From NCBI GenBank assembly GCA_038373885.1, contig JAWZYV010013290.1:279741-343740 (forward strand): 64,000 bases of DNA, given 5' to 3'. This DNA comes from Cheiracanthium punctorium. Lineage: Eukaryota; Arthropoda; Arachnida; Araneae; Cheiracanthiidae. The position numbers and the translations under genes were made by a program. The notes under the pieces were generated by a model. It worked only from the letters and a program-made list of their open reading frames with translations. It was not told where the DNA came from and made no database searches. Numbering within the stretch: the stretch's first letter is position 1; every line of letters starts with the position of its first letter. This document shows, in pieces, positions 1 to 11,102 of the stretch.

Positions 1-887
1 CAGCTGAAGAAGACCGCTTTTCTTGACTGGTCACTTTCGATGTCATAAGCCATTTTTGGGCGAGTGACTACTAATGCCACTCCGGCACTATAACATGAAC
101 GAACTTGAATTTCATGTTATCAGAAAACTACCTCATAGGAACAACAAACCACTCCCGAAAGAATCTTTCATCTATCTCCCTTTCAAGTTGTCTTTCCTCT
201 GGAATACATTTTTTAAATTGACAATGCATTACTAAGCAGCATGCTTGGGGCAGCAGATTTTAATTTTGTTTGTGGGCGGTACGGACCTAAGTGAGACCCC
301 GTGCATTCCTGAAAAAGGTTAATAGTAATCAAGCATAGCTGCCATCTCAGCTTAAAAAGACTTTCTTTCGTAATTTCTGTACCATCCCCTGAAGTGTTTT
401 ACCTTCGAGAGCCATTGAAAAGTGGTTTAAGTCAGAGTAATATTCATCTTCATATCTCTGACACTTATAAGAATATAATTATCAAATTTTGTATGTCATC
501 TCATTAGTGTATGGGAGCACATTTTCCTAGCTGAAAATTTTTTGTACAGGGTCGTATACAAATTTTAAAAGCGTAACTTTTTGACCGCCGGGATAATACG
601 TAAGTACCCCAAATACTTTTATCTCCAAAGAATCGCATATAAGAACATATGAAGAATTGTTTTAATGACAGCCATAACAGGGAATGATTATCAATTACGT
701 GCATACGTAAATAGACAAAGAAATTTTTAAAAATCGCCATAGTGGCAAATTTCAAGTTGCTACGCCAATTCTAATAAAATAACATCTATATATTCAGATA
801 CGACTTATTCTACACTTTATTCGTTTATTAGAATCTTTTGATACATTCCCAATCTACTAAAAAGCTCAAATATCTTTAGAAAAAGAA
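1..887. other. AT-rich non-coding sequence with repeat fragments
   Basis: No credible exon is seen. Bases about 361-580 resemble 42835-43010 (shared blocks around a GGTCGTATACAAATTT segment and a GTAACTTTTT end), so this is a dispersed repeat. Bases 583-608 are a solo right end (CGTAAGTACC) of the small element found complete at 3519-3893 and 56322-56493. Confidence 0.5.
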
Positions 888-914
888 TTAACATTTGTAA
901 GAAATTGATCTTAC

Positions 915-1238
915 CGCCAGTGCCGGAGACAAACTGTCAATATACGAGACTGCTGTTTTCTGCTCCAAAGCATCTTCTTCTGCAGCTAACTCCTCTACCT
1001 GAAAAATAATCTCACGCAAAACATCAGAAACATCCTCTAAAATTGAATTTTGACGTTCATTACTAGTATCAACACTCATTTCTGCTACAGAGTCCGACTC
1101 TGAAGCTGCCCAGGCAAAGGCGACTTCAGTGTCGCAAACTGTTGGCAAGAAATCTATTACTATGCTACCCATAACATTTTTTAAGGCTTTAATTAAAATA
1201 CACAGCTTAAATATGATAAAAATTGCTAATAAAAACAT
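915..1238 (-). CDS. First exon, acidic protein paralogue A (partial gene)
   Basis: The family is not recognised. The exon encodes 108 residues from an ATG at 1238. It has a hydrophobic N-terminus (MFLLAIFIIFKLCILI), possibly a signal peptide or membrane segment, followed by an acidic Ser/Glu/Asp-rich stretch ending in SLSPALA. A consensus donor (GCG|GTAAGA) at 914-909 ends it in phase 0. The paralogous plus-strand exon at 2379-2714 conserves IVIDF, VCDTEVA, TASESD-like and IIFQVE blocks as protein, which argues for real coding sequence. The next exon would lie left of the window. Alternatives are an acceptor inside the open frame (an ATTTTCAG before VEELAAEE) or a recently dead copy. The start codon is the least certain part. 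Confidence 0.55.
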
Positions 1239-2378
1239 TTTAAGTTACTTATCTGTATATATCCCAGCTATCACAGTTGAAATTATGTGCATAAATGCTA
1301 AGGGAATGAAAGTATTGCTACAATAATGAATTACCGTTGAGGGTCGTAATCTGTAACTTTCGGAATCGGGTATATTCAAAACTTAAAAGTAAATAGGAAG
1401 CTTAATTCCCTTTTTAAAATATTCAATCGAAGTTTTTACCGTATCCAACAGGTCAGACAAACATAAAAAAAGTTGTCTTATATTTTTTATCTATCCGTTT
1501 ATACTAGTTTAAATCCGTATTATATTTTGGCGATAACTCGAAACGTCAGCATCAAATCCTTCGCAATTGCGATTGAATGCGTACTGCTGTTTGATATTTT
1601 CTTAGATTTTTTTAAAATAATAAATAATCAAAAGCACTTAAAAACATTATAAAAACATTATACGGAACACAGATTTCTAAATATAACCTTTAGACAAGAT
1701 ATCTATTTCTTAAAAAATTTTTAAAATCTTAAAGAAAACATCAAACACTATTCCTGTAACTAAGGTAACTGCGGAAGAGTGAGATGCAAATGCATCATAA
1801 AAGGGATTTTTGAAAATAACTGCATCTGATTCCTTCGCAGTTACTGTAGGAACCAATGTTGTGTTTGATGTTTTCTTTAAGCTTTTAAAAATTTTTAAGA
1901 ACTAGAAAGCTTAATTAAAGGTTATATTTATAAATCTGTGACTAGTAGAAAAGTTTTAACTACGTTTTTAGCTGATTTTATTTTCTTATTAATTAGAAAA
2001 CGCTTTAATAAACTATCAACCAATAATACGCACCCAATTGTAACTGCGAAGAAATCAGATGCTGACGTGTCAAGTCATCGCTTATAATACCATACAGATT
2101 TAAACTAGAATAAACGGAGAGATAAAGAATACAGGACGGTTTTTCATATTTCTCTAACCTTTTAAATAAATTTTAAACTTCTATTTAATATTTTAAAACG
2201 TGATTTCTCCCTTTTTTTATTTCTATGTTTTCAATATACCCGATTCCGAAAGTTACAGATTACGACCCTCAACGGTATTTCAGTATTGCAACAATACTTT
2301 CATCTTTCATTGGGATATCATTCATAGCATTGGCCACTAGCTTGATAGGTTGGATCGCTTAACGCTAAGTATCTCACG
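1239..2378. promoter_or_regulatory. Candidate shared divergent promoter region
   Basis: About 1.1 kb separates the two divergent start codons. It is strongly AT-rich, partly palindromic, and contains ATGCAAATGCAT near its centre (about 1785). No clear TATA box or other diagnostic promoter element could be assigned. The regulatory role is inferred only from the head-to-head layout. Confidence 0.3.
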
Positions 2379-2714
2379 ATGATTTTCATGATTATTTATA
2401 GTATTTTTGTGATTTATATTGTGCATAATTTTATTGAAATCTTCAATGTTATCGTGTCTAACATAGTAATAGATTTCGTGTCAACTGTTTGCGACACTGA
2501 AGTTGCCTCTGCGTTGACAGCTTCAGAGTCGGACACTGTTGCAGAAATGAGTGTCGATTCTGTAAATGAATGTGAAAACTTAATTTTAGATGATGTTACT
2601 GACCTTTTGGAAGAGATTATTTTTCAGGTGGAGTCAACTGTTGTAGAAGAAGAGGTATCTGAAATGCTGGAAGAAGTGGTGTCAAATGTCTGTAGTTTGT
2701 CGTCGGCACTGGCG
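2379..2714 (+). CDS. First exon, acidic protein paralogue B
   Basis: The family is not recognised. The exon encodes 112 residues from an ATG at 2379. A hydrophobic N-terminus (MIFMIIYSIFVIYIVH) is followed by an acidic region with DSVNECENL, LLEEIIFQVE and EEEVSEMLEEVV, ending SLSSALA. A consensus donor (GCG|GTAAGA) at 2715 leaves phase 0, which matches the acceptor at 7051-7052 and gives a 226-residue two-exon product. The mirror copy at 915-1238 shows protein-level conservation. A possible internal acceptor (ATTTTTCAG|GTG, exon from 2628, also phase 0) could mean that only 2628-2714 is an exon in some transcripts. Confidence 0.6.
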
Positions 2715-3518
2715 GTAAGATCAATTTCTTTAAAATTTTGGCTTCATACACATTTTAAGCTGTTTTGGGGATTGTTAATGATCCAAAAGATTCCAAGAAA
2801 CCTAAATTGCGTAGGGTAGTCGCATCTGAATACATTTTTAAAAAAATCATTACATTTGGCTGCCATTATGGTGCTAAGCATGCGATATAAGATAAATATG
2901 AGTTAGCCTGTATTATAAAAAGTATTTGTACTTGAGTTTAGATAAATAAATAGCTAATGTAATTTTATTTTTCGGTACTTTTTATTAATATATCGCTGTA
3001 AGAACGTTATCGTGCAGTACAATGTATTAAACATAACTACATGAGTTGCGTTAACTATGATTAAATTTCAGTATTTCAATTAGATTTCATTTGGCTGCTT
3101 GCGGGTTATAAATTCCACTAAGTTTGCTTGGCGACATTAGGATTACGTCAAGGTTGCAGCTATGCCTTAGGACTATAGATCTCTTTCAATGAAAACGTTT
3201 TTTGCGAAATTTCTCTACAATACTCTTGGCGACATGGGACTGTTGATTAATAATAGAATTTAAGTATCCGCTGATTCCCACAATCATCTTTATTTGCTAA
3301 ATTAATGAAATGAAAGCATCGAAATCAGATGCAAACTTTTCTGAACTGAGATCTCTTGCGAGATTATCTGGAATCATTTTCGACCCCCAAATAGTCAGTG
3401 CAAGATGCCAAAAGCAATGTAAACCCCCCCCCCCCTTTCATTCAATAGCTGATAAAAGAGTAATAATTCAGGGTTCGCTGTGAAATTTGTGGAGGATATA
3501 TTGTTTATAATGCATCTG

Positions 3519-3893
3519 GGTACTTACGCATTATCCTGGCGGAAAAGGTTTCGGCAATGTTTTTCGGAAAATTTTTCGGCAAACTATTGCCAATAATCGG
3601 AATAATTCCGTAAGCGGGGGCAGGTCGCCAAGCCAGATGTCGCCAAAGCTTTTTCGCGTTGCTAAATACGCCAATCTGCAAGCATTGTGCTTAGAATATA
3701 TGGAGAACTGTTTTAATGGCAACCTTAATGGGTTAGACGTTGGCAACAAAAAAAGTGGCCAACTAAACCTGCCCCCGCTTACGGAATTATTCCCCCAATC
3801 ATATTGGGAACGATCAATAATTTCAAGTGTCTGGAATTTATGTTGGCGAAAAATTGCTTGTCTTGGCTACCGCTGGGAGAATACGTAAGTACC
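3519..3893. mobile_element. hAT-like MITE with nested inverted-repeat element
   Basis: Termini GGTACTTACG...CGTAAGTACC are flanked by near-identical 8-bp duplications (TGCATCTG at 3511-3518 and AGCATCTG at 3894-3901). Inside, GGAATAATTCCGTAAGCGGG-type inverted ends (about 3598-3620 and 3768-3795) mark a second element inserted in the first. A 172-bp relative lies at 56322-56493. Non-coding. Confidence 0.7.
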
Positions 3894-4670
3894 AGCATCT
3901 GCTTAAATGTTTCCAATACCTTTATGACACCATGTTGGTTATTTTAAAAAGATGGGAAAAATTTTTATTCTTTCATTGACTTGTGCCATCCATCGTATAA
4001 AGGGAAGGAGAACGAGAAAAAAACAGTATTTGAAAGATTAGTAGAAGTTGCAAATAGCAACCTGTAAAAGTACTTTTCTTGCAAGGTTACATCTGCTACT
4101 GGGAAACGGACCAAACGAGTTGGCAATTTTTGTAAATAATTTTTCCCATAAAAGTATATTTCTCTGCGATTTTATATTGCGTTATCCTGTTTTAGAACAA
4201 CGTAAACCATATTTTTTGTGACTTTTTGCGTCTTTATTTGCACCACAATTTTACTGGTACTTTTTTAAATAGCTTTTCTTAAATTTCCGTTTTCGAAGTG
4301 GAATAATTGATACGACTCACTGTTCTGCCTCCTTTTTATTTCGTAAGCTTGTTACAAGTGTTCCTAAAATATTGGGAACATTGGGTCCTTTACTTTACCT
4401 CTGGAATTAAAAGAGTGGCTTTTAAGTGCATGGCTTTTTCGCAAAAAACTATAATTTAGCCCCTTAACAGTCGCATTATTGTCAAGAAAACGGTCATACA
4501 AGTGTCTATATTTTATTCTAGAAAATTGTATGAGAATAAGTGCATGTACAATACATGTATTTATTTTAAAGTTGGGTCCGAGTGGATGAACACAAATTGA
4601 ACTGTCTTTTAGTTCCCCTTTCGTACCTCGGGTACATTCTTTATACATCCTCGTACGAAGTAAAAGGAAG
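3894..4670. other. Unassigned intronic sequence
   Basis: AT-rich, with no exon signature. No repeat boundaries could be fixed. Confidence 0.4.
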
Positions 4671-5170
4671 TGATGTATCCCCTCGTTATATCGCGCTTAT
4701 CGGGAAACGAGAGAAATGCGCGATATATGTCCGGCGGAGAGGGAAAGGGGGAGGTGCTTGGTTGATAGGATGAAATGTTACTTTTATGACCACATGCACT
4801 TAAACTATAATAAAATTAACAGCATAAGTGTACTGTAGTAAACGATAATCATTAGAACAACTAACATAAAAGTTCAATTTAGCTTTTTAAATTTGCGTGC
4901 AAGTACTGATTTCATTTACTGCTGAAGACACTTTCTAAAATCATTCTGATTTGATTTTTCTCTCATAACTTGTGTTTGCAAAGATCAGTGAGCGAAAATC
5001 AATTGTATCTCTGCTATATGATTGGAGTTGTATTTTTCAAATGTATCCTATGCTTGTCATGTAAAGTAACGAAGGGAAAAAGTTCAGAAAAATAAAGCCT
5101 GGGAAACATAGAAAAGCGCGATATATCGGAATGTGCGATATATCAAGGAGCAATATACGAGGGGTTACTG
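4671..5170. mobile_element. Probable pogo/Tigger-like non-autonomous element
   Basis: The right end, read on the minus strand, starts CAGTAACCCCTCGTATATTG, the pogo-type terminal pattern, next to a TA. The left end has the related TATCCCCTCGTTATATCGCG at about 4675, and GCGCGATATAT blocks are shared between the two ends. The left boundary is uncertain. No transposase frame. Confidence 0.45.
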
Positions 5171-5494
5171 TATAGTGATGACGAAATATTTCATTATGCA
5201 GATTTTGATGAAAAAAAAAATTTTTTTTTTTACCATTTCTAAATTTACTTTGAAGACTTTTGAGGCTCCGCAACGTACGCATGTTTGTTTGCTCGCACCT
5301 ATACACATGTATGCAGTCCATTTTGGCCAGCCACAAATCCATTTTGGGTCATTTTTTCCCTCACGTTGTACTTATGTACATATGTATTCACGTAACTCGT
5401 GCTGCAGCGGACTAGTCACTAAACTGCTTTCCCGTAAGAACGCGGAAAAAGAAGCAGCATCCGGCTTGGCCAGTGTTTAGGAGGGAGAACTCCT

Positions 5495-5965
5495 CTCTTG
5501 GCTGAATGGATGTGGGACCGTTTACGCTAGTGGGATCTGGTGCACGTAAAATCCGTCGTGGCTACAATGTGCTCCATGTTCAAACAATAACCGTATAGGA
5601 CAGCGATGAGCAAAAGGGAGCGGCTTCTATCCTAGTGATCCCCAGTCGGAAGAAAACTGACTAAGCCAGGAGTCAAATTCAAATGCTAGGCCTCTCTTCT
5701 GGTAATGGTTCAAAATTAAGAGACTCCTAGCTTAGTCAGTCTTCCTCCGACTGGGGATCACTAGGATAGAAGCCGCTCCCTTTTGCTCATCGCTGTCCTA
5801 TACGGGTATTGTTTGAACATGGAGTCAAATTCAAATGCTAGGTCTCTCTTCTGGTAATGATTCAAAATTAGGAGACTCCTAGCTAAGTCGGTCGTCTTCC
5901 CACTGGGGATCACTGGGATAGAAGCCGCTCCCTTTTGCTCATCGCTGTCCTATACGGATGATCTG
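5495..5965. repeat. Fold-back plus direct repeat cluster
   Basis: A unit containing AGCGGCTTCTATCCTAGTGA (5609-5655) recurs inverted at about 5745-5790 and again at about 5905-5955, separated by two direct copies of a segment with GGAGTCAAATTCAAATGCTA. The preceding 5505-5560 block resembles 19225-19285. This looks like a repeat family inserted more than once or partially duplicated. No coding. Confidence 0.6.
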
Positions 5966-5999
5966 GCTCCGTTATGAGGTTGCGAGAGAGCGCAAGTAA

Positions 6000-6860
6000 C
6001 AACAACAATGTACGTAACTGGCGTATCTCAAAAACTATTAGTCGTAGAATGTTGAAATTTTACATTTAAGATTGTTGTAACATCTAGTTATACACCTCCA
6101 ATTTTGTCCTGATCGACTGGATTATTAACAGAGCCACACGAAAGACATTTATACATTAATGTGTGGACATCTTCAATATATTATGTCTGTAGTCAGCCAC
6201 TAAATAGGCTATGCCAAAATCTCGCCAACTGTCATCGACCATGGCGAGTTTTACCGAAATGTCGCTAAATTTGGTGCCAAAAATAATTATGTATTATCTC
6301 AAAAAATAATGGTCGTAGAATGTTCAAATTTTATATTTAGAATTGTTGTTACATTTAGTTGTGCGCCTCCCTTTTAGGTTCCAATCCACTGGATAGTGCA
6401 TTTACAGGGCCACCCAAAACAATTTCAATGCATTAAGTCCGATAGACATTTTCAATAGAATATATCTACAGTCATTGTTTGGGCAATGACCAAAATCTAG
6501 TGAACTGCCATCGACATCGGAGAGTCTTGCCGAAATGTTGCCAAATTTGTCGCCAAAGATAACTACCTATTTCGAGTAACTCTAAAACTATTAACCGCAA
6601 AATGCTGAGATTTTGTATTTTGAACTAATGTAACATCTCATTGTGCATCTCTTTTTAGATTGCAATCGACTAGATAATTTATTTACAGGGTCACAGAAAG
6701 TGTTTAAATACGTTACGGTCTGTGGATACCAGGATACCTTCAATTCATTAAAAGTCTGCCATAAATCACTACTTCAGATATGCCCAAAATTTTGGACGCT
6801 ATCTCAAGCTCCGCTGCTTTTGGCGAAATATCACCAAATTAAGCGGCAAAAATAAATCTT
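6000..6860. repeat. Three tandem copies of a ~275 bp unit
   Basis: Copies start at about 6020, 6290 and 6570. Each carries a GTCGTAGAATGTT-like block, a TCGACTGGAT-like block and a GCCATCGAC/CGCCAAAT block; periods are about 271 and 281 bp. A further partial copy is at about 51315-51440. Function unknown. Confidence 0.6.
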
Positions 6861-7052
6861 TAAAGTCAAAACTAGCTTGGCGATATCTCTTATATTGGCT
6901 AGAAATCAATAAATCTTAGTATTATTGCATATTGTATCTCATTAAATGAAATAGGTTTAGATGAAGTGCACCAAAAATATTTGTGATTTAACAGACGTTA
7001 CATGGTCTGTCTGTAGTCTAATCGTTTGTCTCCTGTACTGTTCCCTTTCTAG

Positions 7053-7397
7053 GTGTCCCCGGTCGTCGCAGCTGTCGAGGATCGCCCCGCTCCGCTGTCT
7101 CCTGCACCTTCTGCCCCTGTTGTGCCGTCTGCCGGATCTCCTGAGGTGAGTGCCCTTCCGGAAGTGGCAAGTGCCCCTTCGGATGTGGTAAGTGCCCCTC
7201 TGGATGAGGTAAGTGCTTCTTCTTTTGACTGGGACGCCTGGTTGGAGGGTTGCGGCGAGGAGGACGGAGTCGAAACCTTCCCCCCTCTCCCCACTGCTCG
7301 CTGGCTGCGTGCGCCCGGGAAGAGGGGAGGCAAGTCGAAGAGATTCCGGAGGCGCCTGCTCTGCTGCCTTTCTTTCGGCTGCATAAGGAGGAAATAA
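7053..7397 (+). CDS. Terminal exon of paralogue B, basic Cys-containing C-terminus
   Basis: The family is not recognised. After acceptor TTCCCTTTCTAG the frame is open in phase 0 for 114 residues to TAA at 7395-7397. It begins with a Pro/Ala/Ser/Val segment, then four 7-residue repeats (EVSALP, EVASAPS, DVVSAPL, DEVSASS), then the acidic aromatic DWDAWLEGCGEEDGVE, FPPLPTARWLRAP, and a strongly basic end with KRGGKSKRFRRR, LLCCLSFGC and IRRK. The exon is much more GC-rich than the upstream one. The tail could be a cationic processed peptide (GKR and RRR sites after an acidic region) or a palmitoylated, membrane-apposed basic anchor. Four donor-like motifs sit in the repeats, so alternative splicing out of this exon is possible. 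Confidence 0.6.
   Translation: MSPVVAAVEDRPAPLSPAPSAPVVPSAGSPEVSALPEVASAPSDVVSAPLDEVSASSFDWDAWLEGCGEEDGVETFPPLPTARWLRAPGKRGGKSKRFRRRLLCCLSFGCIRRK
7146..7214 (+). repeat. 21-bp coding repeat with donor-like motifs
   Basis: GTGAGT (7146), GCAAGT (7167), GTAAGT (7188) and GTAAGT (7209) occur at exact 21-bp spacing. All sit at codon phase 0 within the coding repeat of the terminal exon. Each follows a G-ending codon, as a 5' splice site would. Confidence 0.75.
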
Positions 7398-7530
7398 GAA
7401 ACACCTCCTTCATGCTTCAGTCTAAATTCTAATATTCCAAATTTTTGAAATTAAATTTTGATGACATCATAAAAATGCAACATCAGGTGCTTTCTGGGCT
7501 TTTTCGACTTGTTTTCAAGGATTGCAATCA

Positions 7531-7562
<32 letters not shown>

Positions 7563-7776
7563 TAAACAATTCCTCTTCAAATAATTTATTCAGAAAAACT
7601 TTTTTATGCCACACAACAGACATTCAGAAAAAAAAAATACTTTATTATTTCTGTGTCTATTATTAACAAGATAACTTTTTTTTATTCCATTTCCTCGGCC
7701 GAATTTCATATTCACATCAGAGTTTTGCCTTTCTTTTTACCTTGTGTGGAGCATTAAGGAAATGGTAACTTTTTTA

Positions 7777-7782
7777 AATAAA
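7777..7782 (+). terminator. Candidate poly(A) signal of paralogue B
   Basis: AATAAA lies about 380 bp after the stop at 7397. It is the best candidate seen, but the surroundings are AT-rich, so the motif alone is weak evidence. Confidence 0.3.
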
Positions 7783-8384
7783 TCAATTTTGTATTTACAA
7801 ATTATTCTTTCCCCTCTCTTATTGGCAATTTTAGGCAGCAATTACGCTTAATACCTTAATAAACAGGTTCGCCTTCTTAGCAGAAATGCTTTGAATAAAG
7901 TGACTGTGCTAATATCTATCATGGATGCAGTTATTACCATTAAACCCAAGTTCTGTCCATACTATACATATTCTTTCTCTTCCATTAACCTTCAGTAGAA
8001 TGTTATTAAGCTTGTCTTTATAAGAGAGCTTATCATTAAATATTTAAAAATAAATATAATCGTCACAGTCAATTAGTATTTTGACCTTCTGAAACATATT
8101 GATAAATTTTTAAGGGAATACCATTCTTGTGTCAGAGTGAAAATGTACTTTGTCAAACGTTTAACACTGAGCATTTTTTTAAGCAATCATATTTTAGTCC
8201 TGTACTTTAGTAATATGAAATCCTGAAAAATAACTCCTTAGTCCCATAAATTTCAACAAAGAATCAGCCTGTAAAAATACTAGTTTCCACAGTATAAAAT
8301 CAGATAATGTTTCTTGGCAACGTGGCATAAAATTTACAATGATAATCTAAGCTCTCTGTCTCAAAAAATGAATAAATAAATAAA
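7783..8384. other. AT-rich intergenic sequence, nothing recognised
   Basis: No exon, element boundary or RNA gene could be supported. Confidence 0.4.
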
Positions 8385-9140
8385 ATAAAATAGATTTTAT
8401 ACACTAGCTGGGATAAAAAGTTAAATTTTTGAAGATTGCATCCTGTTAGATTAGAGCCTCTAACAATTTTTGGCACAAAAATATACTAAAAGGTTTCGTT
8501 TCGTCCTCTGAGTCAGCGGGTTTTTCCAAAATGATTCTACAGTAACAGTGATTTTATTTTAATACGGCATTTATTATTTTTAAAATTTTATAGTATTTAT
8601 TTCATTTTTTGTTACTCATAGCACTTTGAATTTTCAGGTTTTTATTCTGCCATTCTGAAAAAAATAAATTTTATAAACTAGTTGTGATAAAACGATAAAT
8701 TTTGGAGGATTCCCTACCCTTTTTTCTAAATTTCCAAAGCACTTACTTTTGCGTTCTCATCACTTTTGAAGCATCAACTCAGAAAACATTCGTCATAATA
8801 CTTTCAATTTGATTTTAGTTTCGTTTAACCTCATTTAAAGCTGCTAAATTTCAAAGAAGGATTAATATAACAATAATATTAAAAAAAATTAAATGCTGTA
8901 ACCTTTTTATATCCCCTAAGTCATAAATGGTTGTGGAAATGGAATTTTTCTTTTTTTTATATAGAAATTCTTTAACAATTTTTTTCACAGAAATATACTA
9001 AAAGGTTTCGTTTCGTCCTCTGAGTCAGCGGGTTTCTTTTAAATAATTTTACAATAACAGTGACTTTAAAATTCTCTTCCTGCTTTATTTTAATACCACA
9101 TTTTATTATTATTTAATATTCTATCGTACTTATGTGATTT
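8385..9140. repeat. Diverged duplication with a conserved 46-bp block
   Basis: 8478-8523 and 8991-9036 are identical over 46 bp around GTTTCGTTTCGTCCTCTGAG, while flanks (TAACAATTTTT before, TAACAGTGA after) are only similar. A second pair, about 8390-8430 and 8660-8705 (TTTTATACACTAG/TTTTATAAACTAG), shows further duplication. Confidence 0.6.
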
Positions 9141-9659
9141 TATTTTTCCTTACTCACAACATTTTAGAATTTTCTGGATTTCATTCGGCCATTCTACCTA
9201 ATTTGATATTTTATTATCTTACTAATATTATGTATATAATTATATTATATTTATTATTTCATACGTGTATGACTTCGGCATTTTTAGGATTTCATTTGGC
9301 CACTTTATGTAAATTGATATTTTATAAAATTCAATTTTAAGATTTTAAAATGGTGTATAACACGATATTTTGGCAATACGTATCAAAATTAACATCCTGT
9401 CTCAATAGGTTCAATTCTTACAGTACTTCAATAGTAAAAGTTTTTTGCTTCAGCATTTTTTACTCTGTTATAGTAACAGCTAAATTCTTCGTTAACACTA
9501 TTCTATCAATTTAGCGTGTTTAATATCAGTTCTTTTCACACCTAAAACATATCAATAGATTTCAATAGACAACAGAATGAGTAGTTTCAGGTGCAATTCT
9601 AACAAACCGTCAAAGCTACATGTAGAAGGGTAAAGTGTCAATTTATTAACTCTAAGGCA
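9141..9659. other. AT-rich sequence, nothing recognised
   Basis: No supported feature. Confidence 0.4.
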
Positions 9660-9689
9660 TTATGGAAATAACTTCAGTAGCTTACACAA

Positions 9690-10080
9690 GGAAACGCAAA
9701 TGGTGACAATGTTGCATATGCTTGTGGAGAAGGCTGCCGTTTTCACCTTGTACAATCCGCTCACCTTGGCCACTATACCACGATCTATGCCAATGTTGAA
9801 CGCCAGTTTGATTTCTGAGTGTACAGTGATATGAAGCTTCTTAACTTTTCTCAACATTCTTAGTCATTTAGGGGATAATTTTAGTTAGATACATGTAAAA
9901 GCAGAAATGGTTACAATCTCGTATGTATGTGAGGTTTTCTGTAGTTTTAACCTTGCACAATCCGCTCTCCTTGGCCAGAATACCATGATCCATACACCAT
10001 TGTTAAGAGCCAGTTTGATTTCTGTTGCGTGTACTGATTAATCTTCTTGGAGTCGCTCAAGTATTTCTTCAAATCTGGAA
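9690..10080. repeat. Two diverged tandem copies, ~205 bp period
   Basis: ACAATCCGCTCACCTTGGCC at 9752 and ACAATCCGCTCTCCTTGGCC at 9957, with similar flanks including GCCAGTTTGATTTCTG. On the minus strand the first copy is open, but the second has stops, so coding is doubtful. Confidence 0.6.
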
Positions 10081-11095
10081 AGCTCTGCTAAATGATGCAT
10101 TATAAAGGGTTGGGGGATATTTAATGCTAAATTATGTCTGATGTAATATTAAATGGCATTGTGTATTATTCTTTTATCTTCAATAAAACTTAGTTCATTT
10201 TAAGCTCTGAATTCACCTTATAATGTGTTAATAAACTTTATTTACAAAAATCTCTGCTTGAGTACTGATTTTACGTTCTGTCAATGTAATTATAAAGTTT
10301 TCATTTATTGGAGTTATATAATTTAGTATAAGAAAATCAGATGCTTAACGATAAACTTTTAATTATTCGATAACTCTCTTATTAATATCATTTCTGGTCT
10401 TCTTTGTAACAATGATGTGGTAGGTAAATCATCAAGCTTAGAAAAATTAAACGGAAAAGTAAGAACTCATATTGATTGGATTTATATTTTTTAAGTTCTA
10501 CCAAAAAGCATTTTTGTCTTTCTTAACATCATCTTCCTTCACATCTATATTTAAACATTTCCCATTAAATCAATGAAGAAAATTTCATCCCCAGAATTAT
10601 TCAGTGAGAGTAATTTAGACATTTGTGACCTACTGTCTAGATTTTTCTTAAATTAAAAACTACACCATCCGTATTTTACTGTTGCAGTTATATGTTCGGT
10701 CTAGCCCTAAGTTTGATGCTTCGGAAGTACATAGTGCTTGACGTCATTTCACATTCTGTGCGTAAATGAGTTTTTCAATCCTATATCACATCTCATCGCA
10801 ATGTTCATACGATCTAGATAGTATTATTTAATTTTTAAAAAGTTTTCAAGTTTCCAAGGTGTTGATTGTAAATGCAATATGCTGATCTGCTATATCATAA
10901 ACACGAGGGGTAATTTCAGCAATTACACGGCCGTATTTCATTCATTAAAGAAAAAAGTTAATAATTTTTGCTCACCCGTGACCTCTTATTACAGATGTGG
11001 GGGAAATCAAATACGGGTAGTCACAAAAAGTTTGAATTTCGCACAATCATTCTTGTTGCCAGATTCAACGGAATGCGGTGGGCTGCGCGTGCTCG
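10081..11095. other. AT-rich sequence, nothing recognised
   Basis: No supported feature. Confidence 0.4.
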
Positions 11096-11102
11096 GTTTT
11101 TC

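Larger units (their letters stand above)
880..2720. repeat. Large imperfect inverted duplication with coding arms
   Basis: The arms read toward each other's complement around a centre near 1805. Matching blocks include 1333-1385 against 2225-2276 (ACCGTTGAGGGTCGTAATC and its complement) and the exons at 915-1238 and 2379-2714. The core (about 1500-2110) is also partly self-complementary, with paired TCAAACA/TGTTTGA and GCAGTTAC/GTAACTGC blocks. Divergence between the arms is considerable, so the duplication is not recent or has escaped gene conversion. Each exon points outward, giving a head-to-head paralogue pair that may share a bidirectional promoter; that last point is inference. Confidence 0.75.
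2715..7052 (+). other. Intron of paralogue B, filled with repeats
   Basis: A 4.3 kb intron inferred from a GTAAGA donor and a TTCCCTTTCTAG acceptor, both phase 0. It contains an 8-bp-TSD element (3519-3893), a pogo-like inverted-terminal element (about 4671-5170), a fold-back/direct repeat cluster (5540-5965) and three copies of a roughly 275 bp unit (6000-6860). No other exon was seen. Confidence 0.5.

Noticed and set aside
504..755. Minus-strand 83-codon frame with GTYVLSRRS
   Set aside because: The same GTYVLSRR translation appears at 56304-56510, inside the GGTACTTACG element; it is repeat sequence, not a gene.
7018..7413. Long minus-strand frames opposite the 7053-7397 exon
   Set aside because: Mirror frames caused by the GC-rich, repeat-containing plus-strand exon, which has the acceptor and phase match.
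9660..9857. Minus-strand frame faintly like a histone H1 globular domain
   Set aside because: The tandem copy at 9905-10080 does not stay open and the resemblance is very weak.
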